A stretch of DNA of 64,000 nucleotides from Stenotrophomonas sp. Marseille-Q4652 (GCF_916618915.1 NZ_CAKAKE010000001.1:620001-684000), one strand, 5' to 3'; shown: positions 28,007-41,697, counted from the stretch's first letter. The notes: generated from the letters alone by a model not told the origin. Program-made: numbers and translations.

Positions 28007-28406
28007 GTGGCGCCCCTCGCGCTGGCTGCAGGCCTGCCTGCTGTTGCTGGTCGCGTTGATGCCGCCGTCGGTGGCATTGTCCGACTTCGAAGGGCCGCTG
28101 GCCTGGCTGCTGGCATTGACGGCAATGGGCTGGGGACTGTGGATTGCTCGTCGCGAATGGCGTCGGCCTGCGCGCCGCCTGCTGGTCCCGACCGGCGAGG
28201 CACCGGCCAGCGTCAATGGCGAGCCGGTGGAAGACCTGGACGTGCGCTGGCAGGGGCCGCTGGTCATCGTGGCATGGCGCAGGGCAGGGCGTCGCCACGA
28301 GCTGCTGTTCTGGCCCGATACGCTGCCAGCCGCGCAACGGCGTGAACTGAGACTGGCCATGTCCACGCGGCGTGTTCCCGCGTCGACGCTGCAAGTGGCA
28401 CCATAG
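27957..28406 (+). CDS. YgfX/CptA-like inner-membrane protein
   Basis: Protein of 149 residues with two adjacent hydrophobic helices ([18 protein letters not shown] and [17 protein letters not shown]) and a soluble C-terminal part, the layout of YgfX, usually encoded directly after sdhE. YgfX proteins have been linked to SdhE function and, as CptA, to effects on MreB/FtsZ. Sequence identity to named members looks low, so the call leans on position and topology. The only start in frame is ATG 27957, inside sdhE, giving a 50-bp overlap. Confidence 0.65.
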   Translation: MRSRPNSSPTSAPCRFEWRPSRWLQACLLLLVALMPPSVALSDFEGPLAWLLALTAMGWGLWIARREWRRPARRLLVPTGEAPASVNGEPVEDLDVRWQGPLVIVAWRRAGRRHELLFWPDTLPAAQRRELRLAMSTRRVPASTLQVAP

Positions 28407-28429
28407 CGCCACTTCATTGGTTCACGCGC

Positions 28430-29671
28430 ATGTTCAAACCCATTCCTGTCGCGATCGGACTGCGCTACCTGCGCGCCAAACGCCGCAACGGCTTCATCTC
28501 CTTCATTTCCATGGCCTCGATCCTCGGCATCGCGCTCGGGGTCACGGTACTGATCACCACGCTGGCGGTGATGAGCGGTTTCCAGAAGGAAATCCGCGAC
28601 CGCCTGCTGCAGATGTCCGCCCATGCCACCGTCACCAGTGATGGCGAGCCGATGACCGACTGGCAACGCGCGATGGACGTTGCCAGGCAGGATCCACGCG
28701 TGGCCGGCGCCGCGCCTTACGTCGAGATCCAGGGCATGCTCAGCGGCACCCGCGTCCAGGGCGCGATGGTGCAGGGCATCGAGCCGGCGCTCGAGCCTGC
28801 CGTATCGGTGATCGCCGAGAAGATGAAGAAGGGCTCGCTCGACGACCTCACTCCCGGCTCCTACAACATGCTGCTCGGCCAGGAGCTGGCCCTGTGGCTG
28901 GGTGTGGACGTGGGCGACACCGTGGTCGCCACCCTGGCCGAGGTGCAGGGCAGCCCGGTCGGCGCGCTGCCGCGGATGAAGCGTTTCACCGTCAGCGGCA
29001 TCTTCGAGGCCGGCTACAACGAGATCGACCGCGGCCTGGCCTTCACCAACATGCGGGACCTGGAGCGCGTGCTGCGCATCGAGGGTGCAACGGGTGTCCG
29101 CCTGAAACTGCATGACATGGACCAGGCCTACGTGGTCGCGCGCGACCTGGCGCTCAACCTCAACGGCTACTACCGCGTCAGCGACTGGACCCAGCAGAAC
29201 GCCAACCTCTACCACTCGCTGAAGATGGAAAAGACGGTGATGGGCATCCTGCTGTCGCTGATCATCATGATGGGCGCCTTCACCCTGGTGAACTCCCAGG
29301 TGATGCTGGTGACCGACAAGCAGGCCGACATCGCCATCCTGCGCACGCTGGGCCTGACCCCGTCCGGGGTGATGCAGGTGTTCATGGTGCAGGGCACGCT
29401 GATCGGCGTGATCGGCACCCTGCTGGGCCTGGTCGGTGGCATCACCCTGACCTTCAACCTGGAGCGCATCCTCGGCCTGATCGAGTCGGTCTTCAACATC
29501 AAGCTGCTGCCCGAGGACGTCTACTACATCACCGGCCTGCCCACCGACATGCAGACGCCCGACGTGGTCGGCACCGTGCTGGTGGCGCTGCTGATGAGCT
29601 TCCTGGCAACGCTGTACCCGGCCTGGCGCGCGGCGCGTACCCAGCCGGCGGAGGCGCTGCGTTATGAGTGA
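28430..29671 (+). CDS. lolC: Lipoprotein-releasing ABC transporter permease LolC/LolE
   Basis: Membrane subunit of LolCDE, which extracts outer-membrane lipoproteins from the inner membrane and hands them to LolA. 413 residues with the N-terminal helix after [20 protein letters not shown], a periplasmic domain of about 200 residues, then three helices of the FtsX fold; [20 protein letters not shown] and [17 protein letters not shown] are family blocks. Only one LolC/E-type gene is next to lolD here, so the complex may use a homodimer (LolF-like) or a second gene elsewhere. Confidence 0.93.
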   Translation: MFKPIPVAIGLRYLRAKRRNGFISFISMASILGIALGVTVLITTLAVMSGFQKEIRDRLLQMSAHATVTSDGEPMTDWQRAMDVARQDPRVAGAAPYVEIQGMLSGTRVQGAMVQGIEPALEPAVSVIAEKMKKGSLDDLTPGSYNMLLGQELALWLGVDVGDTVVATLAEVQGSPVGALPRMKRFTVSGIFEAGYNEIDRGLAFTNMRDLERVLRIEGATGVRLKLHDMDQAYVVARDLALNLNGYYRVSDWTQQNANLYHSLKMEKTVMGILLSLIIMMGAFTLVNSQVMLVTDKQADIAILRTLGLTPSGVMQVFMVQGTLIGVIGTLLGLVGGITLTFNLERILGLIESVFNIKLLPEDVYYITGLPTDMQTPDVVGTVLVALLMSFLATLYPAWRAARTQPAEALRYE

Positions 29672-30374
29672 GAACAACCTGATGCACGCAGCCATCCGCG
29701 CTGAAGGACTGGCCAAGACTTACGCAGAGGGGCGGATGCACACCCCGGTGTTCAACGGCCTGGAACTGTCGGTCGCCGCTGGCGAGACCGTCGCCATCGT
29801 CGGCGCCTCCGGTGCCGGCAAGTCGACCCTGCTGCACCTGCTGGGCGGGCTGGACATGCCAACCGCCGGCGAGGTCTACGTGGCCGGGCAGAAGATGTCC
29901 GAGCTGTCCGACGCCGCGCGTGGCCGCCTGCGCAACAGGTCGCTGGGCTTCGTCTACCAGTTCCACCACCTGCTGCCCGAGTTCACCGCACTGGAGAACG
30001 TGATGATGCCGGTACTGCTTGGTGGCGCCGAGGTGGCCGATGCCGGCGGGCGCGCCCGTGCGCTGCTCGAAGCCGTGGGGCTGGGCCATCGCCTGGACCA
30101 CAAGCCGGGCGAGCTGTCCGGTGGCGAGCGCCAGCGTGCTGCCGTGGCGCGTGCACTGGTGAACCGTCCGGCCTGCGTACTGGGCGACGAGCCGACCGGC
30201 AACCTCGATGACCGCACCGCGGCTACCGTGTTCGAGCTGATGCTCGAGCTCAACCGTGCGCAGAAGACCAGTCTGGTGCTGGTGACCCATGACCGTGGCC
30301 TGGCGCGCAAGCTCGACCGCGTGCTGGAGCTTCGCGAAGGCCGCCTGCACGAACTGGCCCACGAGGCGCTGTAA
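29664..30374 (+). CDS. lolD: Lipoprotein-releasing ABC transporter ATPase LolD
   Basis: ATPase of the Lol complex. Walker [20 protein letters not shown]-loop [18 protein letters not shown] with the LolD-type signature, [15 protein letters not shown] and Walker [17 protein letters not shown] are intact. 236 residues. The start overlaps the lolC stop by 8 bp. Confidence 0.96.
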   Translation: MSENNLMHAAIRAEGLAKTYAEGRMHTPVFNGLELSVAAGETVAIVGASGAGKSTLLHLLGGLDMPTAGEVYVAGQKMSELSDAARGRLRNRSLGFVYQFHHLLPEFTALENVMMPVLLGGAEVADAGGRARALLEAVGLGHRLDHKPGELSGGERQRAAVARALVNRPACVLGDEPTGNLDDRTAATVFELMLELNRAQKTSLVLVTHDRGLARKLDRVLELREGRLHELAHEAL

Positions 30375-30483
30375 GCGCTTCGGCCGCAATGAGCACGGCA
30401 GCTGAATGCCGACGCGGACAGGCTGCCCCAAGGGCAGCCGTCGGTCGCATCATCAGATTCTTTCCACGCCATGGAGGTGAGCG

Positions 30484-30942
30484 ATGAAGACCTTGCTGAC
30501 GGCAGCGGCGCTTGGCCTTTCCTTGGCCGCCTGCGCTACCACCGGGGGGCTTTCCGACGCCGAGAAGCTCGAGCTCTACCGCGCCCACGCCGGTGAGCCG
30601 GTACGTGATTTCCGCTACTACGGCCAGCTCAACGGCTGGACCAGCCTGGGTGACAGCGCGCTGGCGGTGTGGACCCGCCCCAGCGAGGCCTGGCTGCTGG
30701 ATCTGGGCGGGCCGTGCATGGACCTGTCCAGCGCCCCGACCATCGGCCTGACCAACCACATGGGCAATGTGTCGGCGAAGTTCGACAGCGTGATCGTCTA
30801 CAACACGCCGACCGGCTTCCGTGTGCCTTGCCGGATCCGTGACATCCGCCCGCTGGACGTCAAGGCGCTGCGCATCTCCGAGAAGGAACTGCGCGAGGCG
30901 CGGCTGCAGCAGCGCGAGCAAGAAGCCGCGCCGCAGGACTGA
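30484..30942 (+). CDS. DUF6491-type lipoprotein
   Basis: Predicted lipoprotein of 152 residues: a short signal ends in a lipobox-like AAC (Cys17). The mature part begins with a short helix and continues with FRYYGQLNGWTSLGDSALAVWT, a tryptophan-rich beta domain with two cysteines (GPCMDL, VPCRIRDI) that could pair. It resembles the small periplasmic family DUF6491, common in Xanthomonadaceae and of unknown function. A ribosome site GGAGG precedes the ATG. It converges with yggX 4 bp away. Confidence 0.75.
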   Translation: MKTLLTAAALGLSLAACATTGGLSDAEKLELYRAHAGEPVRDFRYYGQLNGWTSLGDSALAVWTRPSEAWLLDLGGPCMDLSSAPTIGLTNHMGNVSAKFDSVIVYNTPTGFRVPCRIRDIRPLDVKALRISEKELREARLQQREQEAAPQD

Positions 30943-30946
30943 GGCT

Positions 30947-31222
30947 TCAGCCGCCCTGCGGGGCGACGTAGCCGGCCGGCTTGTCGGCGCCGCCGGAGAA
31001 CAGGAACTTCACCAGTTCCTCCTCGAGGAAGGCGCGGTGCTTGGGATCACGCGGTGACAGCCGATTCTCGTTGATCAGCATGGTCTGGTGCGCCAGCCAA
31101 GCGCTCCAGGCCTGCTTGCCGACGTTGGCGAAGATGCGCTGGCCCAGCTCGCCCGGGTAGGGCACGAAGTCCAGGCCTTCGGTTTCGCGTTGCTCGTACT
31201 GGCAGAAGATGGTGCGGGACAT
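30947..31222 (-). CDS. yggX: Iron-trafficking / oxidative damage protection protein YggX
   Basis: 91-residue Fe(II)-associated protein thought to protect Fe-S enzymes from oxidation. Family blocks: [38 protein letters not shown], and [19 protein letters not shown]. The N-terminal Cys is conserved. It follows mutY after 14 bp, the same mutY-yggX order as in E. coli, and should be co-transcribed with it. Confidence 0.96.
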   Translation of the reverse strand: MSRTIFCQYEQRETEGLDFVPYPGELGQRIFANVGKQAWSAWLAHQTMLINENRLSPRDPKHRAFLEEELVKFLFSGGADKPAGYVAPQGG

Positions 31223-31236
31223 GCGGAGTTCCTGGG

Positions 31237-32319
31237 TCAGAGGCTGTCGAGCAGCTTGCGGATGGGGGCGGGCAGGCCAAGCGAAGGCAGGGCCGTGCGC
31301 GATACCCAGCGCAGGTCGGCATTGTCGCCCACCGCCCCACGCAGGGCGACCTTGCGCAGGCGCAGCGGCTGCAGGTGCAGGCGGTAGTGGCTGAAGGTGT
31401 GGACGATGCGCGGCATCTCGTCGGCGGCCTCGTAATCGCCGTCGATGTGGCGGGCGAACCACTCGCGCAGCCCAGCGTCGGTATCGGCCTGCGGCAGCGT
31501 CCAAAGTGAGGCCCAGATGCCGGTCGGCGGGCGCCGCTGCAGCAGGATCCCGCCTTCGCGGTTTTCCAGCAGCAGGGCCAGCGCCTCGCGTTCGGGCAGG
31601 GTCCTGCCCGGTTTCGGCGTGGGCAGTGAGTCGACCAGCCCTTCGTGCAGCGCCACGCAGCTGGCCTGCAGCGGGCACAGCACGCAGGCCGGTCTGGCCC
31701 GGGTGCAGAGGGTGGCGCCGAAATCCATCTGCGCCTGGGTCCAGTCGGCCAGGAGGCCGTCGGGCACGTGCTGCAGGTGCTCGCTGGCGAGCGCCCACAT
31801 CTGTTTTTCCACCGCGGGCAGCCCCGGATGGCCGGCAATGCCGTGGTAGCGCGCCAGTACCCGCTTGACGTTGCCATCGAGGATGGGAAAACGCGCGTTC
31901 CAGGCCTGGCTCAGGATCGCCCCGGCGGTGCTGCGGCCAATGCCGGGCAGCGCGTGCAGGGCGTCGAAGTCCCGTGGCAGGTCGCCACCGTGTCCGGCCA
32001 CGCACTGCTTCGCGGCGGCGTGCAGATTGCGGGCGCGGGCGTAGTAACCCAGCCCGGCCCAGTGGGCCATCACCGCGTCGCTGTCGGCTGCGGCCAGCTC
32101 GGGCAGGGTGGGAAAGCGCTGCACGAAGCGCTGGAAATACGGGATCACCGTGGCGACCTGGGTCTGCTGCAGCATCACTTCCGACAGCCACACCCGGTAG
32201 GGCGAGCGCGGATGCTGCCAGGGCAGGTCGTGGCGACCGTTGGCGTCGAACCACGGCAGCAGGCCGGCCACGAACGGGTCGTGGCCGGTACCGGGCATCG
32301 AGGTCGAATCAGCGGCCAT
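31237..32319 (-). CDS. mutY: A/G-specific adenine DNA glycosylase
   Basis: Removes adenine mispaired with 8-oxoguanine. The helix-hairpin-helix/GPD region [16 protein letters not shown] and catalytic Asp in [11 protein letters not shown], plus Glu in [12 protein letters not shown], are present. The [4Fe-4S] cluster ligands are in [19 protein letters not shown]-terminal NUDIX-like domain that recognises 8-oxoG follows (about 230-360). Starts at 32358, 32319 and 32298 are all in frame; 32319 (360 residues) is a compromise. Upstream of yggX. Confidence 0.95.
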   Translation of the reverse strand: MAADSTSMPGTGHDPFVAGLLPWFDANGRHDLPWQHPRSPYRVWLSEVMLQQTQVATVIPYFQRFVQRFPTLPELAAADSDAVMAHWAGLGYYARARNLHAAAKQCVAGHGGDLPRDFDALHALPGIGRSTAGAILSQAWNARFPILDGNVKRVLARYHGIAGHPGLPAVEKQMWALASEHLQHVPDGLLADWTQAQMDFGATLCTRARPACVLCPLQASCVALHEGLVDSLPTPKPGRTLPEREALALLLENREGGILLQRRPPTGIWASLWTLPQADTDAGLREWFARHIDGDYEAADEMPRIVHTFSHYRLHLQPLRLRKVALRGAVGDNADLRWVSRTALPSLGLPAPIRKLLDSL

Positions 32320-32391
32320 CAGCGGGGCTGCCGGAAGGATGGCGGCAGTCACCACCACGCATCAGTGACCGGCCGGTACGACGGGCTCCGC

Positions 32392-33666
32392 TCAACCGCC
32401 CAGTGCCTCGGGCAGCAATGCGTCGACGAAGGCTTCCGGATCAAACACGCGCAGGTCTTCCGGGCGTTCGCCGATGCCGGCAAAGCGGATCGGAATGCCG
32501 AACTCGCGGGCCAGCGCGAACACCACGCCACCCTTGGCGGTGCCGTCGAGCTTGGTCACCACCAGGCCGGTCACGCCGACCGCGGCATGGAACTGGCGCA
32601 GCTGGTTGAGTGCGTTCTGGCCGGTGGTGCCGTCGATGACCATCAGCACCTCGTGCGGCGCGGACGGGTCGATCTTGCCGAGCACGCGGCGGATCTTGCC
32701 CAGCTCGTTCATCAGGCCGGTCTGGGTGTGCAGGCGGCCGGCGGTGTCGGCGATCAGCACCGAGGTGCCGCGCGCCTTGCCGGCCTGCAGCGCGTCATAC
32801 GCGACCGAAGCGGCGTCCGCGTTCTGGCCCTGGGCGACGACGGTTACGCCGTTGCGCTCACCCCAGATCTGCAGCTGGGCCACCGCGGCGGCACGGAAGG
32901 TATCGCCAGCGGCCAGCATCAGGCTGTGGCCTTCGTCCTTGAAGCGCTTGGCCAGCTTGCCGATGGTGGTGGTCTTGCCGACGCCATTGACGCCGACGGT
33001 CAGCACCACGAACGGCTTGGCCTGGCGGTCGATCACCAGCGGCCTGGAGACCGGCTGCAGCATCGCGATCAGGTCGGCGCGCAGGGCGGCCAGCAGCGCG
33101 TTGGCATCGGCGAACTCGCGCGCCTTCATGCGCTTGCGCAGGTCCTCGACCAGGGCGGTAGTGGCTGGCACGCCGACGTCGGCGGTGATCAGCGCGGTCT
33201 CGATCTCGTCGAGCAGGTCGTCGTCCAGTCGCGGATTGCGCGAGAACAGGCCGCCGAAGCTGCGGGCGAAGGTGGAATTGCGCAGGCGCTCGCGCCAGCC
33301 GATCTTGCCGGCCGGTGCGGCGGGCTCGGCATTGGCCGGGATCAGGGCTTCGTCGCTGCTGTCCTGCGCCGCCGCGACCGGGGAAATGACTGCCGGGTTT
33401 GCCTCGACGACCGGCGCAGGCTGCGGCACGGCGACCGCGTCGCTGGCCACCACTGGAGCGACCGGCGTTTCGACGGGAGCAACTAGCGAAGGCGTCGGCT
33501 TCGGAGCGGGTTCGGCAACTGCCGGCGCCGGGGCGGGCTCGGCCGGCGTGTTGACCTGGGCCGGCGCGGACGGAAACGCCGCAGCCAGCTCCTCGGTGCT
33601 GTAGTGCTGGGTCTTGGGGGCCTCAGTGGCGTCCTGGGGCTTCTTGCGACGGAAAAAACTGAGCAT
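32392..33666 (-). CDS. ftsY: Signal recognition particle receptor FtsY
   Basis: SRP receptor GTPase that docks ribosome-nascent-chain complexes at the translocon. The first ~110 residues are an Ala/Pro/Val-rich acidic A domain typical of the family. The NG domain follows with GVNGVGKTTTIGKLAKRF (G1), DTAGRLHTQTGLM (G3), TKLDGTAKGG (G4) and IGERPEDLRVFDPEAFV at the end. 424 residues. It is encoded back to back with the small flagellar-rod-like gene. Confidence 0.97.
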   Translation of the reverse strand: MLSFFRRKKPQDATEAPKTQHYSTEELAAAFPSAPAQVNTPAEPAPAPAVAEPAPKPTPSLVAPVETPVAPVVASDAVAVPQPAPVVEANPAVISPVAAAQDSSDEALIPANAEPAAPAGKIGWRERLRNSTFARSFGGLFSRNPRLDDDLLDEIETALITADVGVPATTALVEDLRKRMKAREFADANALLAALRADLIAMLQPVSRPLVIDRQAKPFVVLTVGVNGVGKTTTIGKLAKRFKDEGHSLMLAAGDTFRAAAVAQLQIWGERNGVTVVAQGQNADAASVAYDALQAGKARGTSVLIADTAGRLHTQTGLMNELGKIRRVLGKIDPSAPHEVLMVIDGTTGQNALNQLRQFHAAVGVTGLVVTKLDGTAKGGVVFALAREFGIPIRFAGIGERPEDLRVFDPEAFVDALLPEALGG

Positions 33667-33765
33667 TGGGGGCGGGACCTCGGTCAGGCGGACATGCTAC
33701 CACCGGCGCCGTGGCCGGCCTGGAAGGTCCATTCAAGTTGGGACGCGCCCGGCCGATGCAATGGC

Positions 33766-34068
33766 ATGAACGCGATTTCTTCGATTTCCCTGTCGGGAAT
33801 GCGGGTGGCAATGCAGGGCATGCACGCAGCGGCGCACAACATCGCCACGCTGCCGGTCGAGCCGGTGCGGCGCCAGCAGGTGCAGGCCAGTGAAGCGGCT
33901 GGCGGCGGCGTGACCGCAGCTTTCAGCACGCTCGACGAACCCGGCCAGGATGCCTGGGTGCGCGACCTGCTGACGGCGAAGCTGGCGGTCACCACCTTCA
34001 CTGCCAACGCCCGGCTGGTCACCACCTGCGACGACATGCTCGGCAGCCTGTTCGACGCCAGGGCCTGA
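33766..34068 (+). CDS. Stand-alone flagellar basal-body rod N-domain-like protein
   Basis: 100 residues starting SISLSGMRVAMQGMHAAAHN after MNAIS, which resembles the N-terminal rod domain of FlgB/FlgC/FlgF/FlgG/FlgK (PF00460), including the Ser-Gly-Met and HNIA features. The C-terminus (TAKLAVTTFTANARLVTTCD) resembles the coiled C-terminal rod motif (PF06429-like). The central D1 region of true rod proteins is almost absent. No other flagellar gene is in the window. It could be a reduced paralogue or a relic; coding-like codon use and position between ftsY and htpG argue against noise. Confidence 0.62.
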   Translation: MNAISSISLSGMRVAMQGMHAAAHNIATLPVEPVRRQQVQASEAAGGGVTAAFSTLDEPGQDAWVRDLLTAKLAVTTFTANARLVTTCDDMLGSLFDARA

Positions 34069-34087
34069 GCGCCGGCATCGAGTGCGC

Positions 34088-34113
34088 CGCGACCGTGGCT
34101 GGCCACGGTCGCG
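34088..34113. terminator. Bidirectional hairpin between rod-like gene and htpG
   Basis: A perfect 12-bp stem (CGCGACCGTGGC at 34088-34099 with its complement at 34102-34113) and a 2-nt loop lies 10-20 bp from both converging stops. It has no T run on either strand. Confidence 0.55.
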
Positions 34114-34122
34114 GGTCGGTGC

Positions 34123-36030
<1,908 letters not shown>

Positions 36031-36224
36031 GGGTCTGTCTTGCTCCGTGGCTGTCGGGCCGCTGGCAATGCGCGGCACTGCCCGCCGGAATGGGGCCATC
36101 GGCGCCTTTTTCAAGCGCGGAAGCGATGGGCGCGCTGGTCTATCATTCGTTCCTTTCCCGCCGCAGAGCTGACGATGGCCCCCAGTTCCGTCCTCCCGAC
36201 CGCCGCTTCCGCAGGACTGCGCGC

Positions 36225-37348
<1,124 letters not shown>

Positions 37349-37390
37349 CACGAACCAATCCTTAAAGATCACAGAGGGAGGAGATTTCCA

Positions 37391-37882
37391 ATGAACAACA
37401 CAATGCGCGCCATGCTGGTCGCATCCCTGGCGCTGGCTTTCACGGCGTGCAAGAAGGAAGAAGCCGTGCAGACCGGCGAGGCCCAGCAGGCCCTGGTCGC
37501 CCCGGCCAAGGAAGATGACGCCGGCTGGCGCAAGTACCTGCAGGAAGTTGCCATCCAGAACATGGGCAACATCACCAACAGCCCGTTCCTGTACTACCTG
37601 CCGCCGGAATCGGATCCGGAATTCGAAGCCAAGTACGCCCGCCAGGTGGAAAGCGCCACTGCCGCCGTCGGCCGTGGCATCCAGCCGGGCAACATGATCG
37701 CCTTCGGTTCCTCGGCCTCGACCAAGATGGCCGACATGATCGAAGCCGTGTTCAAGGACGTGCAGGTCGACTCGATGAAGGGCGTGCGCGTGGTCTACAT
37801 CGGTGATGCCGCCGACAACGCCCGCGTGCAGACCCTGGTGCAGCCGACCGGCGCCGAATACATCTTTGTTGAAGCCAAGTAA
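37391..37882 (+). CDS. Conserved putative lipoprotein of unknown function
   Basis: 163 residues starting with a signal peptide and a lipobox-like FTAC (Cys20) followed by Lys-Lys-Glu-Glu. The mature domain begins after ~25 flexible residues and contains WRKYLQEVAIQNMGNIT and FLYYLPPESDPEFEAKY, then an alpha/beta C-terminal half with GVRVVYIGDAADNARV. I do not recognise a named family. A strong ribosome site (GGGAGGAG) precedes the ATG. Sits between coaD and a ferredoxin gene, with a hairpin after it. Confidence 0.8.
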   Translation: MNNTMRAMLVASLALAFTACKKEEAVQTGEAQQALVAPAKEDDAGWRKYLQEVAIQNMGNITNSPFLYYLPPESDPEFEAKYARQVESATAAVGRGIQPGNMIAFGSSASTKMADMIEAVFKDVQVDSMKGVRVVYIGDAADNARVQTLVQPTGAEYIFVEAK

Positions 37883-37895
37883 TACCCGTGCAAGG

Positions 37896-37920
37896 CCGGG
37901 CGCGCGCAACGCGCGCCCGG
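37896..37920 (+). terminator. Hairpin after the putative lipoprotein gene
   Basis: CCGGGCGCGCG and CGCGCGCCCGG form a perfect 11-bp stem with a CAA loop 14 bp after the stop codon. It is followed by TTGCGG only, so intrinsic termination is likely but not certain. Confidence 0.6.
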
Positions 37921-37981
37921 TTGCGGTTCCGGGCGTAGCCGGGCCGCGATCTGCCGACAGGCGCGGGCGTGGAGTATCGCG

Positions 37982-38266
37982 ATGTCGCTGAAAATCAATG
38001 AGCTGTGCGTCAACTGCGACGTCTGCGAGCCGGCCTGTCCTAACCATGCGATCAGCATGGGCGAAACCATCTACATCATCGATCCGGCGCGCTGCACCGA
38101 GTGCGTAGGCCATTTCGACGAACCCCAGTGCGTGGTGGTCTGCCCGGTCGAATGCATCGACCCGGACCCCGAGATTCCCGAGACCCACGACCAGCTGCTG
38201 GCCAAGCTGATGCGCCTGCAGCGAGACCACCCGGAACTCTACGAAGCGGAGTCGACATCCGAATGA
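37982..38266 (+). CDS. YfhL family 4Fe-4S dicluster ferredoxin
   Basis: 94-residue bacterial ferredoxin with two [4Fe-4S] cluster motifs: Cys9, 12, 15 and 19 (CVNCDVCEPAC) and Cys38, 41, 50 and 54, with Cys58 also nearby. The eight-residue gap between Cys41 and Cys50 and the C-terminal helix are typical of the Alvin/YfhL type. It overlaps the ggt start (ATGA), although no functional link to gamma-glutamyltransferase is known; coaD-fdx adjacency is common. Confidence 0.93.
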   Translation: MSLKINELCVNCDVCEPACPNHAISMGETIYIIDPARCTECVGHFDEPQCVVVCPVECIDPDPEIPETHDQLLAKLMRLQRDHPELYEAESTSE

Positions 38267-40002
38267 AGATCTTTGCGCGCAGCCTGCTGCTGGTCCTGTT
38301 CCTGGCGCCGCTGGCCTGGGCGGCCGATGGCGATGCCCCGCTGGCCACCCGCCCGGATGGAGCGGCGATTGCCAGTGGCCATCACCTGGCCACCGAGGCC
38401 GGCATGGAGATCCTGGCCCAGGGCGGCAATGCCTTCGACGCGGCGGTGGCGGTGTCCTCCACGCTGGCCGTGGTCGAGCCGATCAGCTCGGGCCTGGGCG
38501 GCGGCGGCTTCTTCCTGCTGCACGACGCGCGCACCGGCAAGGAGCTGATGCTTGACGCGCGCGAGACCGCGCCGGCTGCGGCCACGCCCGAGCAGTTCCT
38601 GGACAGGGACGGCGAGCTGGATCGCGACCGATCGGTCAACGGCCCGTGGTCGGCCGGCATCCCGGGCCTGCCGGCGGCGCTGGCCAAGCTGGCCGAGGAA
38701 CATGGCCGCCTGCCGCTGGCGACTTCGCTGGCACCGGCCATCCGCGTGGCCAGCGAAGGTTTCCCGGTGTATGCGCGCATGGCACGCGGCTACGCGTCCC
38801 GTCGCGAGGTGATGGAGCGCTATCCCGGCACGCGCGAGGTCTACCTGCGCAACGGCAAGCCGATCGCCGAGGGCGACATCTTCCGCCAGCCGGAGCTGGC
38901 GAAAACGCTGAAGCTGCTGGCCAACAAAGGCTTCGATGGCTTCTACCGCGGGCAGAATGCGCGCCTGCTGCTCAAGGGCGTCAAGCAGGCCGGTGGCCGC
39001 TGGACCGCCGAGGAGCTGGCCGGCTACCAGGTCAAGGTGCGCGAGCCGATCACTTTCGACTACCGCGGCTGGAAGATCACCACCGCCTCGCCGCCGTCAT
39101 CCGGCGGCATCGCGCTGGCGTCGATGCTGCAGATCCTGGAAGGCTGGGATCTCAATGCGATGGACGAGGCGCGCCGCACCCACCTGGTGGTGGAGGCGAT
39201 GCGTCGTGCCTACCGCGACCGCACCTTCTTCCTCGGCGATCCGGATTTCGTCGACATCCCCCAGAGGGTGCTGACCAGCGGCGACTACGCCCAGGGCCTG
39301 CGCGCGACCATCCATCCGGAAAAGGCCACGCCCAGCGACCTGCTGTCGGGCAAGCCGACGCCGCTGGAGGACGAGGAGACCACCCACTTCTCGATCATCG
39401 ACGCCGAGGGCAACCGCGTCGGGGGCACGCAGACGGTCAACCTGCTGTATGGCTCGGGCCTGATCCCGGCCGGCACCGGCGTGCTGCTCAACAACGAGAT
39501 GGACGACTTCGCGCTCAAGCCCGGTACTCCCAACGCCTTCGGCGTGATGGGTTACGAGGCCAACGCGCCGAAGGCCGGCAAGCGCATGCTCAGCTCGATG
39601 ACCCCGACCTTCATGGACAACGGGCAGAAGGTCGTGGTGCTCGGCACCCCCGGCGGCAGCCGCATCATCACCATGGTGCTGCTGGGCATCCTCGGCTATG
39701 ACGCCGGGCTGGATGCGCAGCAGGTTGCCGCGTTGCCGCGTTACCACCACCAGTGGCTGCCGGACACGATCTCGGCCGAGAGCGGTGCCTTCAGCGCCGG
39801 GGTGGCCAGCCAGCTGCGGGCGATGGGGCACGAGGTCGACCTGCCGGGCGACAGCGCCGAGGGTGGCCGCGGTTCCAGCCATGTCTGGGGCAACCTGCAG
39901 ACCGTGGAATGGGATCGCAAGGCCAACGTCCTGCGCGGTGGCAGTGATCCACGCAACCCGGTCGGCAGCGCCGCGGTAAAGGCGATGGCAGCAACGCCCT
40001 GA
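38263..40002 (+). CDS. ggt: Gamma-glutamyltransferase
   Basis: Periplasmic enzyme that cleaves or transfers gamma-glutamyl groups, e.g. from glutathione. Begins with a signal peptide (LLLVLFLAPLAWA) and runs 579 residues. N-terminal nucleophile fold: large subunit to about residue 372, self-cleavage before Thr373 in DEETTHFSIID, which is then the nucleophile; the small subunit contains LSSMTPTFM and GTPGGSRIITMVL. Start overlaps the ferredoxin gene; a strong terminator follows. Confidence 0.95.
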   Translation: MKIFARSLLLVLFLAPLAWAADGDAPLATRPDGAAIASGHHLATEAGMEILAQGGNAFDAAVAVSSTLAVVEPISSGLGGGGFFLLHDARTGKELMLDARETAPAAATPEQFLDRDGELDRDRSVNGPWSAGIPGLPAALAKLAEEHGRLPLATSLAPAIRVASEGFPVYARMARGYASRREVMERYPGTREVYLRNGKPIAEGDIFRQPELAKTLKLLANKGFDGFYRGQNARLLLKGVKQAGGRWTAEELAGYQVKVREPITFDYRGWKITTASPPSSGGIALASMLQILEGWDLNAMDEARRTHLVVEAMRRAYRDRTFFLGDPDFVDIPQRVLTSGDYAQGLRATIHPEKATPSDLLSGKPTPLEDEETTHFSIIDAEGNRVGGTQTVNLLYGSGLIPAGTGVLLNNEMDDFALKPGTPNAFGVMGYEANAPKAGKRMLSSMTPTFMDNGQKVVVLGTPGGSRIITMVLLGILGYDAGLDAQQVAALPRYHHQWLPDTISAESGAFSAGVASQLRAMGHEVDLPGDSAEGGRGSSHVWGNLQTVEWDRKANVLRGGSDPRNPVGSAAVKAMAATP

Positions 40003-40023
40003 TCGCCATCCCGATCTCACAGG

Positions 40024-40046
40024 CCCCGCCGCAAGGCGGGGTTTTT
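40024..40046 (+). terminator. Rho-independent terminator after ggt
   Basis: CCCCGCC (40024-40030), loop GCAA, GGCGGGG (40035-40041), then TTTTT (40042-40046): a classical intrinsic terminator 22 bp after the ggt stop. Confidence 0.9.
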
Positions 40047-40070
40047 CGTTTGCGCCCTGCGGGCTTCGAC

Positions 40071-40101
40071 TTGCGAATATTTAACGCGCTGGCCGTAGAA
40101 T
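40071..40101 (+). promoter_or_regulatory. Possible promoter of the MBL-fold gene
   Basis: TTGCGA (40071-40076) and TAGAAT (40096-40101) have a 19-bp spacer, longer than ideal. The -10 box ends 7 bp before the ATG at 40109 and no Shine-Dalgarno is present, which would fit a leaderless or nearly leaderless transcript. Confidence 0.35.
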
Positions 40102-40108
40102 TTTTCAC

Positions 40109-40999
<891 letters not shown>

Positions 41000-41064
41000 T
41001 CAGAGCCCGCGCCGGGCGGGGGCGTCCGGATTGCATCAAGCCGGCCGTAATGGCCGGCCCGTGC

Positions 41065-41697
41065 TCATTCCATGCGGGTGCCGAAGATGCGGTCGCCCGC
41101 GTCGCCCAGCCCAGGCAGGATGTAGCCCTTCTCGTTGAGGCGCTCGTCGATCGCGGCGGTGTAGATCTCCACGTCCGGATGCGCGGCTTCCAGTGCCTTG
41201 AGGCCTTCGGGCGCGGCCACCAGGAAGATGCCCTTGATGCGGCGGGCGCCTGCACGCTTGAGCATGTCGATGGTGGCGATCAGGGTGCCGCCGGTGGCCA
41301 GCATCGGGTCCAGGATCAGCGCATCGCGCTCGGTCAGGCGGCCGGTCAGGCGCTCGAAGTAGGGCACCGGCTGCAGGGTTTCCTCGTCGCGCTGCAGGCC
41401 GACCACGCTGACCCGGGCCGCGGGGATCAGCGCCAGCACGCCCGGCAGCATGCCCAGGCCGGCGCGCAGGATCGGCACCAGGGTGATCTTGGCGCCGGCG
41501 ATGCGCTGCACCTGCACCGGCCCGGCCCAGCCCGGCTGGGTGTGCGACTCGGTCTCCAGGTCGGCGGTGGCCTCGTAGGCGAGCAGGGTGCCCAGCTCGG
41601 TGACCAGTTCGCGGAAGCCCTTGGTGCTCAGTTCGGCGTCGCGCAGCAGGCCGATCTTGTGTTTGACCAGGGGATGACGGGCTTCGACGATCTTCAT
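41065..41697 (-). CDS. upp: Uracil phosphoribosyltransferase
   Basis: Salvages uracil to UMP using PRPP. The PRPP loop [18 protein letters not shown], the uracil-binding C-terminal [17 protein letters not shown], and [17 protein letters not shown] are all present. 210 residues starting [20 protein letters not shown]. Divergent from the TonB receptor gene. Confidence 0.97.
   Translation of the reverse strand: MKIVEARHPLVKHKIGLLRDAELSTKGFRELVTELGTLLAYEATADLETESHTQPGWAGPVQVQRIAGAKITLVPILRAGLGMLPGVLALIPAARVSVVGLQRDEETLQPVPYFERLTGRLTERDALILDPMLATGGTLIATIDMLKRAGARRIKGIFLVAAPEGLKALEAAHPDVEIYTAAIDERLNEKGYILPGLGDAGDRIFGTRME

Noticed and set aside
27890..29716. 608-codon minus-strand frame over ygfX and lolC
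   Set aside because: Overlaps genes with strong plus-strand homology and shows the typical antisense composition.
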